In this document: positions 1 through 10,824 of the stretch, piece after piece
Numbering within the stretch: the first letter of the stretch is position 1
Layout of the letters: each line of letters begins with the position of its first letter
Assembly (NCBI GenBank): GCA_017506865.1
Contig: JAFCMP010000008.1
Coordinates: forward strand, 248,001 to 312,000
From: Tribonema minus
Taxonomy: Eukaryota; Sar; Xanthophyceae; Tribonematales; Tribonemataceae
Reading direction: 5' to 3'
DNA: 64,000 nt
The notes under the pieces: generated by a model
Database searches by the model: none
The model's input: the letters and a program-made list of their open reading frames with translations, nothing else
Told to the model about the DNA's origin: nothing
Made by a program: the position numbers and the translations under genes

Positions 1-3000
1 GCGCGAGCTCTCGCCGTTCGCGCGGCGCCTCGTGCGCGAGCAGAATAAACGTGCCGACGTACACGCCGCCGCCGAGCAGGCCCGCCGCGAGGCACGGCAG
101 CAGCAGCGTGTAGTCGTACCACCAGTGGTGCGTGGCGTTCGCGTAGAAGAAGACGAGGAGCGTCACCTGCGCCGCCGGCATGGCGAGCTGCAGGACCCAG
201 CGCGGCGGCGACACGAGGATGCCGCTGGAGCGCGAGATGAACACGCCCACTTGGTACATCCAGTTGGCTGCGCGCGCGCGTAAGGCGTTAGGGGCGCGGT
301 TGAGCATTGAAACAGGACTCTCGGGTGTGATGGAAACGAATCAAAAGATCGTAGAGCTCTAGGTGACAAGGAGTGGTTAGCCGCAAGTGCCTTCCACCAA
401 TAACCGTGGTCACCGCTGCTGCAGTCATTGGCCACGAGTCAAACAGTGCCATCATATCCACAGTAGTCAAAAGACCTCTCTGTGTCAGCTTTTTAGCGTT
501 CGAGGGCATGGGTGTTCGGTATGGAAAGGTCTCGCGTACAATGTATTGAAGCGCTTGTAGGTGAAACATGAAATAGACGAACACGCCCATTTGGTACATA
601 CAGCGGGCTGCGCGCGCGCGCGGCGGTGCGAAGGCACGATTGAGCATTGGCCAAGGGCTCCCATGTATAATATGTCAGAAGCACTTCGGTCATGAAAGAT
701 GAAATGCTTCAACGCGCTGTTGTTCAACAAGTCCACAGTGCAACGTTGCTGTGCAGGGCGGACCATGTGACAGTGGCAACGCTGAATGTACTTTTATCGA
801 TTTCGCTTCGCAAGGGGCGCGAAAAGCCCTCTCTCTGGGTGTGCACCAACGGGGGACTGTGCCATGCGGCAAGGTTTTGGATCGCAAATAAGTGATTATC
901 ATGTACTTCCAAGTAGATGCTTGTGCAAGTGGAGAAATAGCCCCGAGGCAGGGGCGGGACAGTACCAGACTGGTGCTGGACCATGCAGTGGTGGCCTTAC
1001 AGGAGAAAGTCCCAGCATGAAGAAACCTGTGTAGGTATATGCATGCACCCAAGTAGGGTATGTAGGTATCGTACTCCGTCAGTCCAGATATACCACGCCC
1101 GGTCCTCGGCAAGTCACGCAATTTACCCAGAATACCTGCGTGCATTGAGCTTGACAAATATCTGCAGGCGGGGGTACGACAAGCCCTGCCGTCAGTGTGT
1201 CATGTTCACCACATGTGTACTTGAAGCGGGGCCTGATAGTGTGAAACGCACTTTCACTTCATATTTAACCCTCATCGTTTACTGCCTGCAGTGTTAATCC
1301 CACAGGCCTACCCCCAAGGGGCCCGTTTCTTGAATGAAACACCATCTGGGCCGTACAGCATTTATGTCCTGCCGTCAGTGGCTCAGTGTCAACACATGTG
1401 TACTTCAAATGGGAGCTGACACTGAAACACGCACCGTAGAGGTAGAACTGCCGCCTGGCCTCTTCCGACGTGATGGGGAACCCAATGGCGCTCCATGTCC
1501 CAGACTGCATCGCCAACACGTAACAACACACAACACGTAGCAGCTGAAGATGGCATTTGCGCATCCGCACACAGCAGTAAAGCCATCGTGACTTCTGCCA
1601 CATGTCTCAGCAACGTGGCTGCAAAACATTACGTGTATGAATGTCAAGTTCAACCCAATGGCGCTCCATGTCCCAGACTGCATCGCCAGCACGCGACAAC
1701 GCAGGGAGGGAAGCAACTAAGGTGGCGTTTGCGCATGCACACACAGCAGTGAAGCCATCATGACTTCTGCCACTTGTCTTAGCAATGTGGCGGTGCACGG
1801 TTTTTGTGTATAAACTTCAAATTTCACACAATGTGGGCACGCATGCACACACAGCAGTGAAGCCATCATGACTTCTGCCACTTGTCTTAGCAATGTGGCG
1901 GTGCACGGTTTTTGTGTATAAACTTCAAATCTCACACAATGTGGGCACGTCCCGGACGCCAAGTGGCTTCAAGAAGTGCACTAACAATCGGCGGTGTTCC
2001 ACGTAGCAGAACGCACATGTATGCCATGTGCTTGCTTACATGTACACCAATGCGTGCTTGATTCTGTCCCAGGAAAATCTATCAGGTGATATGCATGCAG
2101 CAGTCTGCACACAAGGTAGACAATGCATGGCAGCACCATGGCGTCGATACTGTGAAGTGCATAAGGAGTACATACAGAGTACGTTATGGCGTCGAACTTT
2201 TTTAGAGCTACAAAGTTACTTGAAGTGAACGCCAGTACCTGCATGCAGTACTCCGCAAGGTCAACAACGCACAGCGGTGAATATTATACAGTACTTGAAA
2301 CATGCTTACACCAGTACCCACATACAACAACTCGCAGATCAGCTCATGCGCTGCTTCATCATGTATACACGCATACAGTGCGCTTGCGTGCGCGTGCTTC
2401 CATGCGCGGTTGCTTTTGTGGCGTAACAAAACCGAACAACAATCTAATACCTGCATGCAGTACTCCATAAAGTAGACAAGGCACACTGTGCATATTGGAC
2501 TTTGAAGTACGTCCTGAAGTACATGCATTTGAACGTGCTTCAATAGCACCTGCCGTAGAGTAGCCGATGGCATCGGCAATTTCTTTTGATTTTTACAACG
2601 AATGTGCTTCACTACGCCAGTACCTGCATGCAGTATTGCGCGGACTAGACAACACACAAATGCACAGCACCTAGCCCTCAGTACAGACGTACACCATGTA
2701 CTTGCATTTGTGTACTGCATATGTGTACTGCCATGCCCTAGGCGTAGTTGCTGCTCTTGCAGAAAAAGGTTCAATGTTGCCCGCAAGCATTGCTGTGCAG
2801 ACTAGGTAACGCACAGCGATAAAATGATGCAGCACGTGAATCATGCTTACACCAGCACCTGCGTTCAACCCTCCACAAATCAGCCAACGACCTGCTGCAC
2901 CGTGTATGCACGTATACAGTAGTGCACTTGCATACGCATGCTTTCATGCGCGGTTTGCGGCAAAAAAACACGTACTTCCAATGCATTAGACCACGTGGCG

Positions 3001-6000
3001 CCATGTAGGCGACACTGCACATGACATTCGGGGTACATGCTCTATACTTGCTTGAAGTGTAACTGCCGCATATTTTTTTTTTTTAGTTACAAAGTACTCG
3101 AGCGTGCTTCACTACGCCAGTACCTGCATGCAGTAGCACGCAGAGTAGACAATGCACAGCAGTAGAAATCATACTGTACTTGTTATATGCATACACCAGT
3201 ACCTGCATTCAATCCTCCGCTGATCAGACAACGCGCCGCCGCATTGTGTTTACACGTATACAGTGCACTAGCATACGCATGCTTGCATGCGCAGTTGTTT
3301 CCTATAAATAAATAAATGTTCAATAACCATTCAAGCCCAATACTTCCAAGTACAGTACCTGCATGCAGTACTCGGCAAAGTAGACGACGCACAGCGGCGC
3401 CATGTAGGGCCACAGCGACCCCACAAAGCGCACGCGCTGCAGGAATGTCATGTCCGCTGCGCACGCCGCGCCGCCGTTGAGCACTGCGATGTCGGCCTCC
3501 ACGTCCAGGCCCCCTGCGCACGCGTCACGACGGCACACAAACTAGCTCGTATTAGTACAGCGCCAATTTGGTATACTCACGGTCGCGCGCGCCTGCACTC
3601 AAGCGCCATGTGGACTTCAAGTGATACTTCCGGTGCGTCTGTTCTCGCTGAAATGAGGAGGTATACTTCAAAGGCGTTTGTCTGCGGCCTACTCTGCCCT
3701 GGCCCTAACTCTGACTGTGACCTCATGCAGCGCGTCCTCCAAATGGCCGCAATTACCCGCTTCTGAGCTGCGGCAGCGCTCAGTCCTTTGGAACTGCTGT
3801 CATGCATACGTACCCATCATGTGCCCAAGCCCTAACCCTGAATGTGACCCCAAGCCGTCCAACGCCATCTGCGGCAATGCGTGCATCGAGGTCAAGCCCC
3901 ACATAATTACCCTTAACTTGCCCGTCGCTCCCTACACACTCAAGCCATCCTCAGTCCGTCGTCTGCCGAAACCGCAACGCTCAGCAGCAAGAGCGTCAAC
4001 TTCACCACTTACAGCGCGTGCGATGCGCGACGCAGGCCCCAGCACACGAATCATGATGATACCACAACCGAGTGATGCACTGGTAGAGTACACGCGTGTA
4101 CCCATCGCCCACAAAACTGCATCGCGACACTGCATCAACAAGATGCGTACAAAGTTCAATACTTCAAGTAGGGGGACGCACCGCGTAGCACCTCCGACAG
4201 CCGTCCGCCGCCGTTCAGCTCCAACGGCGGCGGCGGCGGCGGCGCATCCGTTCCCGGCAGCGGCGTGAAATCGTAGCCCCCCGCCTCCGCCACCGCGGCG
4301 GCGTGGGGCTTGAGGTGAAAGTTTGAAGAGCTGAAGTTGGAGGAGTTGAAGTGGCCATTTGAAGTTGACGCCGGGGGGGTCTTGCCGCCGCGCTGTGGCG
4401 GCGGCTCCGCGGGCACGGGCCCCAGCAGCAGGAAGAAGAAGGCGACGAGCGCTGCTGCGAGCGTGTTGGCCAACAGCAGCGTCGCGCGGAAGCTGAAGCC
4501 CGCCAGCACGTGGAACATGTACACGTACGCGTACCTGCGAAGGGGGGGGTCACGCGGGAATCACGCGGCGCTGCGGCGTGAGGAAGTGGCGCTATGTGCA
4601 GAGGTGCACGGATGCAGAGGCGTAAGCGGAAGCCGGCTGGCACGCGGCACATGTAGGCGTACGCGTACCGGCGATAGCGTTAGCGAACCCTAACCCTAGC
4701 CCTCACCCTAACCCTGGCCTACTCTCACCAAGGTGAGAGAAAGCAGCATTTTGTGTCTCCCTACAAGTGCAAGAACTTGATGTTACGTATCCGAACGCGC
4801 CGGCGCCAGCCCTTGCCACCTCTTGCTGACAGTGACAAAATGCTTCAAAGTATGTACTTCATTTAAAGTATCTATGTCACGTGCCCAACTACGTCGGCGC
4901 AGCCCGCGCCGAAAGTGACAAAAATGCTTGCTTCAAGTATGTACTTCAAGTACTTGAAGTATTTGACGTACCCAAACACGCCGGCGAACCCCATGCCGCT
5001 GCTCCACATGGTGAGCGCCCAGCGGCTGATATTAGCAAATTCTAACCCTAACCGTAACCCTAACCTAACCCTTCCCTACTTTCACCAAAGCGAAAGAGCA
5101 ACACTCTGCGTCTCCCCAAAGGTGACAAAATACATATGTTACGTACCCGAACACGCCGGCGAAGCCCGTGCCGCTGCTCCACATGGTGAGCGCCCAGCGG
5201 CTGATATTAGCAAATTCTAACCCTAACCGTAACCCTAACCTAACCCTTCCCTACTTTCACCACAGCGAAAGAGCAACACTCTGCGTCTCCCCAAAAAGGT
5301 GACAAAATACATACGTTACGTACCCGAACACGCCGGCGAAGCCCGTGCCGCTGCTCCACATGGTGAGCGCCCAGCGGCTGTCGTAGCGCGCCGCCAGCGA
5401 CAGGAACGTCGTCTCGCCCAGCGCGCTCTGCGTGCTCGAGAGCGACACGCCCGCCAGCTGCGCGCCCAGTGTCGTGCCGCAGCCCACGAGGCTGCGCGCG
5501 GCAGTTACGGATCAGGGTTCAGGACTTAGGGTGAGGGTTACGACCATAGGGCTAGGGTTGCGGCCACATCTCACGTCGATTGTTAGAACGATACGCCCGC
5601 CACCTGCTCGCCGAGCGTCGTGCCGCAGCCGACCAGGCTGCATGCACGGCAGTTACGGATTGGGGCTGGGACTTGCGATGAAAACGTGTGAGGGTCAGGC
5701 TTATACGAGCATCGTCGCGCCCGGACGGTTAGCGCACTATGCGCGCCAGCTGCACGCGAAGCGTCGTGTGGCAGTTACAGACGAGGGTGGAGTTTATAGA
5801 GGGTAGGTTGAGATTACGCATTAGACTTCAGCTTACAGAAACGTCTCGCCCTTGCAGTTAGGGTACAAGGTTGCTGGCGGAAAGTGTTGCAGAAACGGCG
5901 TCGCGCCAAGCGTCACGCCGCAGCCCATCAGGCTATGCGCGTAGGGGCAGCTGAGAAAGGGTTACGGTCTCCGGTTATGGTGATGAACTAGGGTTGGGGC

Positions 6001-9000
6001 TACAGGCACATGAGCCCGCCCTGATGATTAGAGCGGCAGGCCCGGCAGCTGCGTGCAGAGCGTCGTGCGGCAGGTAACCAATTGCGCAGCGGGCGGCAGC
6101 ATGAAGTGATCAGATGCGGTAATGGGTATGTATACAGTAATGGTTATAACTGTATGTCCTGCACGGTTGGCGATGCCCTACATCTGGCCCCTGCCCTAGC
6201 CCTGCAATGACTGAGGGCTAGACACAGGTGACTGACGCTGCCCTTAACTGGTGGTTGCGTGCCTGGTGCTTGCAGGCGGGGTACGCCGCGCTGCCATGCA
6301 TTGTGCGGGGATGCAAGCAGAGCTGACGGGCGGTGTTGCGGTTCAAAACATGAAGTTTGCGCGGTCGACGAGTGATGCTCCCATCGGCCGCGAGCCGGGC
6401 GTCATGCTGCCATGTGTCAGCATCTCAGGGGTAAAATTAGCCGTAACAGTAGTTGTATTAGCGTTATGAGGCATCACAAACCAGTACTGCAGCAATCTTA
6501 GGGTTAGGGTTAGGGTTAGGGCCGATAAGCGCGGGGAGAATGAAACTGCACACAACGTCAGGGGTTGAGCACGATCATGAGCCAACTGCGCGAGCGCCCA
6601 CAGGATACAGTGGTTTACAGCATGGCACGGAGTGCTGTACTTTTAGGGTTTGGCAAATAACCGCAACTAGGGCTTGCCTCAGCTGAAGCGCACACGATGA
6701 GTGCGCTGCACTTGTGATGCGCATGCTGCGCAGCAGAGGCGCGTGGAACCAGTGCATGAACATCTAAGCTCGATGCGCCCCACACGAGAGCATGGGCCAG
6801 GAGTCATGGATTCACAGACTTCAGCCCTTCGTAGGGTTTGGCAGAAGGCCAACTAGGGCTGCAATTAGGGCTCGTCTCACCTGAATGCGCACACCATAAG
6901 CACGCCGCACGCGATGACACGCGTACTGTGCAGTACCAGGTGGCGCCAGAACACAAGAACTTGAGCTCAGTGTCCTGCACCTGAGCGTGAGCCGTAAGCC
7001 AGAATTCAGCCGTCCATAGGGTTTGGCGAAAGGCTGCAACCAGGGCTGCAGTTGGGGCTCGTCTCACCTGAATGCGCACACCATAAGCACGCCGCACGCG
7101 ATGACGCGCGTGCTGTGCGGCACCAGGTGGAACCAGTACGGCGCCGACAGCTTGACAAAGAAGCCGGGGGCGACGTCGCACAGAAAGACGAGCCCCACCC
7201 CCCCCGAGTTGATCTCCTTGGCCCCCGCCACCTGCGTACACATGAACATGTGCGACAATTAAGAATGCTCTGTCATCAGGAACGCTGACGGTTTCACAAA
7301 CAAAGTCGGGGGCCACATCGCACAGGAAGACGAGCCCCATCCCCCCAGAGTTGATCTCCTTGGCTCCCGCCACCTGTAGCAGGAGATGACCCATGCATGT
7401 TGACCATCGATAATTTAGCATCACAACATGCTGACGGCTTCACTAAACATTCGAAATTCCATGTTGCACAGGAGCCCCTCCACCCCGGAGTTGATCTCCT
7501 TGGCTCACGCCACCTGTCCAGAAGAGATCCTAATCATATGGCGAGTGACACTTATAGTGAGGGCCGCCTTCATTGACTGCGCGGTATGCGAGCTGCTTTC
7601 CTCCAAAAAAGCTCTCAGTTCTGTAAGTTCTGCATCACAGGGAAAACGGGCCACTGAGAGAGCGCGTGTGACGGTGGAGCACTGTATGACAGCGCTCATG
7701 CAGTGGGGAACTCGGTATGATGGAAAGGGGGCCACATGGATGGATGCATGAACGCATGCATCAATGAATGGTGTTAAAACAATGATGTACAATGCAAGGC
7801 GGCCACATGGATGAATGAATAAATGAGCGCAGGCATGAATGAATTAACAAATGTGGATCGTGTCCACAGCCAGCTGCAGGCGCCTGGCCTGGTTACTACT
7901 CGGGAGAACACAAATCGAGAACTGTGAGCAGCACTGTCCACGACTTCTGCTGTCCACGAATGCCCTGGCATTTATGAAATCATGAACGCACCGTCGGTTA
8001 CAAAGCGAGAGAGAGGAACAGATGATTTCATGAACACAGCTCGCGTGCATGGCATGGCTCAGTTGTGGTGTGCTGAGCTGAGACGAGCTACATGCAGAAT
8101 GTGAAATAGTAACCTCATAAGGTGCTGCACGCAGAAACTAGTCTAACAAATGCCACACACCCATCAAACCATCCATATCCAGCACTGTCAAATCTAAACT
8201 TGCCTTAACTTGACGAGCGCCTGTAGGTGTCAGCTCCGACTTGCTGGTAAAAAAATGGGTTACGTATTTTGCAGGAGTAGCGAGTGCTTGCTCATATAGA
8301 CATGCAAGACTGCAAGTGTCAGCCAGCACTGCAACTGCCCAAGAATACCTACATGCCGGCGCAGCAGAAGCTGGCTTGTTGACCGCGGGAGTGTGGCATA
8401 CACGTCTTATGATGTGGTCCATGTTACTGCATAAAGCAATCAGGCAGCCTTTGTGGGCATAAAAGTTAGACAGATGCGCAAATGCAGCGGTGCTGTACCT
8501 TGCAGTCTTGGATTGGAGCATCGTGTTGTGTGGATTTGCGAATGCTAGCAATTAGCTGGTGAGATCTGATCCGGAGACACAATATTGCTCAGTCCCTTTG
8601 TCGCAAACGCCAGGGAGGTTAAAGCTTTACACAGGGCACGGTTCTAGCCGTTGCCTCTCTGAGAAGTGCTTCAGAGAAGCTGAGTTTCTGACTGCAACTG
8701 TGCCACATGCCTGCTGCAAAAACCATCAGATGTGCAAGCTGCACCAGATCTAATGGTGTCACAAACAGCGAAGTAGGTAAACATGTGTTAATGTCATCGT
8801 CATTGACATCGCGCGGGCCAAGAAAGTGCCTCTACTCACCATGATCACATATCCTGTGCTAGAGCACAGCCCCAGAAACCAGAATGCGGTGCGCACGCGC
8901 AGCGCACTGATCCGCCCTGCATCTCCCGCTGCCACTCCATTGCCGGCTGCCTCCTCCTGCTGCTCGTTCGACAGGAGCCCGACATGCATTCCAGCTGCAC

Positions 9001-9139
9001 GGCGCCCCTCGAAGCTCGGCGGCTGCAGTCGCTTGAAGGACTTGTCGCTGCTAGGACTGCGGCTGACGTCCTTGTGCGAGCTGCGCCGGTGAAGGCTCAC
9101 CCCTGAATCGGAGCCTTCGGTCTCCAGATAGGCTTGCAT
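1..9139 (-). CDS. CLN3: CLN3/battenin-family lysosomal/vacuolar membrane protein (7 exons, 3' end beyond window)
   Basis: Battenin is a multi-pass endolysosomal/vacuolar membrane protein linked to pH and lysosomal homeostasis. Exons on the minus strand: 9139-8840, 7231-7068, 5491-5324, 4534-4182, 3513-3359, 1504-1435, 267-1. All junctions are GT-AG and the phases agree throughout, giving 492 residues before the window edge. Diagnostic stretches in family order are FWFLGLCSSTGYVIM (exon 1), AKEINSGGVGLVFLCDVAPG (exon 2), LGETTFLSL and WSSGTGFAGVFG (exon 3), VVYFAEYCMQ (exon 5), SGTWSAIGFP (exon 6) and YQVGVFISRSSG plus LLGGGVYVGTF (exon 7). Exon 4 carries an unusually long Pro/Ser/Asn loop after a membrane segment. 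The ATG at 9139 is the first in frame. An acceptor-like TTCTGTAAACAG just upstream means a further 5' exon cannot be excluded. Roughly the last 50-60 residues should lie left of position 1. Confidence 0.93.
331..488 (-). repeat. Dispersed coding-like ~155-bp element, copy 1
   Basis: This lies in CLN3 intron 6. Read on the minus strand it gives an open frame containing LLTTVDMMALFDSWPMTAA and GGRHLRLTTPCHLELYDLL. Closely similar sequence occurs at 31022-31183 (+) and, partially, at 39002-39080 (-). The protein is not one I recognise. It could be an exon of a multicopy gene or part of a transposable element. Confidence 0.7.
787..845 (-). repeat. Dispersed hairpin-plus-tail element, copy 1
   Basis: The reverse complement reads GGGCTTTTCGCGCCCC followed by a GCGA-containing spacer and a T/A-rich tail ending AAAAGTAC. 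It matches the better copies at 16936-17014 and 59739-59823. It lies inside CLN3 intron 6 in the same orientation as that gene. Confidence 0.55.
1180..1960. repeat. Tandem copies around the CLN3 exon 6 splice junctions
   Basis: The exon 6 acceptor edge (1479-1511) is repeated almost exactly at 1651-1689. The sequence flanking its donor (1371-1436) is repeated in diverged form at 1188-1254. Upstream in the intron, a block of about 100 bp is present as two near-identical copies (about 1737-1839 and 1846-1948), with older relatives between 1545 and 1640. Confidence 0.8.
2060..3385. repeat. Array of CLN3 exon 5 donor-edge copies
   Basis: The functional exon 5 end (VVYFAEYCMQ, then the GTACTG donor) is at about 3359-3390. 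Truncated copies of the same exon edge and donor (core CTGCATGCAGTA with flanking GTAGAC) recur near 2233, 2448, 2618, 2855, 3116 and 3193. Spacing is irregular at 80-260 bp, and the copies differ in age. Confidence 0.85.
4790..5363. repeat. Array of CLN3 exon 3 donor-edge copies with telomere-type tracts
   Basis: The exon 3 end encoding WSSGTGFAGVFG, with its donor at 5324, is followed in intron 3 by two very similar copies (about 5145-5205 and 4965-5030) and older fragments near 4885 and 4790. The unit at 5011-5186 is repeated at 5187-5363 with only a few differences. Each unit contains CCCTAA-type repeats. Confidence 0.9.
5449..6075. repeat. Array of CLN3 exon 3 acceptor-edge copies
   Basis: The exon 3 5' edge (about 5449-5510) is repeated in decayed form near 5590-5655, 5733-5770, 5895-5950 and 6025-6075. 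Each copy keeps the GTCGTGCCGCAGCC-like core. All lie in intron 2, with a period of about 130-150 bp. Confidence 0.8.
6498..6521 (+). repeat. Interstitial telomere-type tract (TTAGGG)4
   Basis: Four perfect TTAGGG units lie inside CLN3 intron 2. Confidence 0.9.
6660..7515. repeat. CLN3 exon 2 flanked on both sides by its own partial copies
   Basis: The intact exon 2 is 7068-7231. On its donor side lie copies of its 3' half with a donor (about 6875-6960) and an older one (about 6670-6760). On its acceptor side lie copies of its 5' half (about 7280-7380 and 7455-7515). The copy at 7280-7380 still encodes AKEINSGGMGLVFLCDVAP. Confidence 0.88.
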
Positions 9140-9479
9140 GCACCCCAGCGCAATGAGATCGAAGTCAAGCAGGTCTCTCTCTTTGCTTTCCTTGCACTGT
9201 TTACAGAACAACACTCCCTCTCTCTCTCAAGAAAACTTCAAGGTTGAAGTATTGTCCGAAGTTGAAGTAATTTCTGGAAAATTTTAAAAGTTCTGGCAAG
9301 CCGGCTTGGAGCAGGAGCTGCCATAAAACTGTAGGACACAGCCTGATGAAGGATCTGCTTCGTTGAAGCGGCTGCTGCTTCCGGCAACTCGTCGCTTTAA
9401 TGTCCACATATCAGGTGCTATCTTTGAACACCCCGCGCACACGCAGTTGAAGGGCAACGCAGGGTCTCAGACACCGCCC

Positions 9480-10290
9480 AGGTTGGAGTTCACCGACCCG
9501 CGTACCGCGCTGAAGGCGAGGGAGCAGCAGATGTAGCAGGCTCAGGCAGGCTCGCACGGAGGCAATCGCGCGCGTGAGCAGGTGGAGGATATCAGCGTTC
9601 AGCTGCGCGTGGCTTAGCGCTCACCATGTCGCACGGAGCGCTGCAGACGATGGCGCAGGGGGCGTCGAGGTGGCGGATCTGCACACCATTGCTGCTCACC
9701 TGCGCGTCAGCAATGTCGCGGCCATCGCCAGCCTGCGGCACGACTTCGCTGCTGCGCCTGCAGCACTTACTGACGCAGACGCCTATCTGCAGGGCGCGGT
9801 GGCTTAGGCGCACCTCACTGCCATCGCACGCCTCAAGGAAGCCTCTGCTGCTGCAGAGCAGGCACATGGCACCGCGGTCGAGAAGCTCACCACTGAGTCA
9901 CCAACGACCTGAAGACGGCTCACCGCGGCAACGGTGGGACTTCTGCTGAGCAGGTGGCGGCGCTGCAGGCTTGGTTGAATCAGCGGGAGGCTGCCCGTAG
10001 CACTGCCATTGTGCGCCGTGCGATGTATGCCGCTGCTGTACAAAGGCGCACAGCGCAGCTTTCACGAAGCTCCGCAACGAACTCAAGGCAGCTCATCGCG
10101 CCTTTGGTGTGTGTGCAGCGGAGGAGACGCGGCTGCAGGCATTGCGCGGAGCCGCCGCCGTCAAAGCGATGCGCACCCAGATGGAAGTCGCCCGTGTCAG
10201 CAGCGCTCAGCTGCGATTCGCACCGACACTGCATGCCAGCGCGTGGGCGGCGCTCAGAACGCTCCATCTGCCTGTGGGCGCACGTTGAAT
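9480..10290 (+). pseudogene. Decayed alanine-rich coiled-coil coding region
   Basis: Successive plus-strand frames read as heptad-like, Ala/Glu/Leu/Arg-rich protein, but the reading is broken by in-frame stops and frame changes. Recognisable pieces are DPRTALKAREQQM, then a stop; VEVADLHTIAAHLRVSN through AYLQGAVA, then a stop; AHLTAIARLKEASAAAEQAH; and, after a shift, FTKLRNELKAAHRAFG and RTQMEVARVSSAQLR. The recurring LKxAHR motif supports a once-continuous coiled coil. I see no convincing splice sites that would rescue it. The family is not recognised. A real gene with unusual introns is the alternative. Confidence 0.4.
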
Positions 10291-10824
10291 TGACAGGGCT
10301 GAGCGGCTGTGTCATGCGCTGGTCAAAAACGCCACATGCAATTGCCACACAGCGCCTCGGCCTCCACATCATCCTCGTCGAGGCTCACTACAGTTATAAC
10401 GTCTCATCCGGAGTCCGTGCCTTGTGGATTGTTCAGCAATGGCCTCTATTGCTGGCGCGTGCCTTAAGGCTGTTGTGACATTAGGCACAAATATCGGCAC
10501 ACAGCTCCTATCCCATGCTTGAGAGTTTCTCGGGCGAATGTTTATTCCCCCGCGGCACGGCTCCGGTGTAGTTAGGTTCAACTTGATGCCACCTTGGATC
10601 GTGCAGGCAGGCATGCCAGGCGAGAGCTGTGTATTCAAATACCGCATGTTGTCTCGTCTGGTCGCCGGGAACGGCGTCAGGCGCAAATGGGAGCGCAAAT
10701 GGACCTGAGCCACACATATGACGCCAGCCAAAGAGTCACCGTGACGCCAACGGCGCCGAGCAATTGATTGCCCTCTTCTTGCTGGTGTTGCTGTGCGTTG
10801 CTGCAGCGACAAGCAGCTGTCAGC

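Noticed and set aside
2208-2786. A 192-codon minus-strand frame
   Set aside because: It runs through repeated copies of the CLN3 exon 5 edge. The peptide is a patchwork of repeat-derived sequence with no recognisable domain.
7280-7380. Exon-like AKEINSGG copy as a genuine alternative CLN3 exon
   Set aside because: It lacks a matching donor and diverges after the first ~30 codons. It is treated as a decayed junction copy unless transcripts show otherwise.
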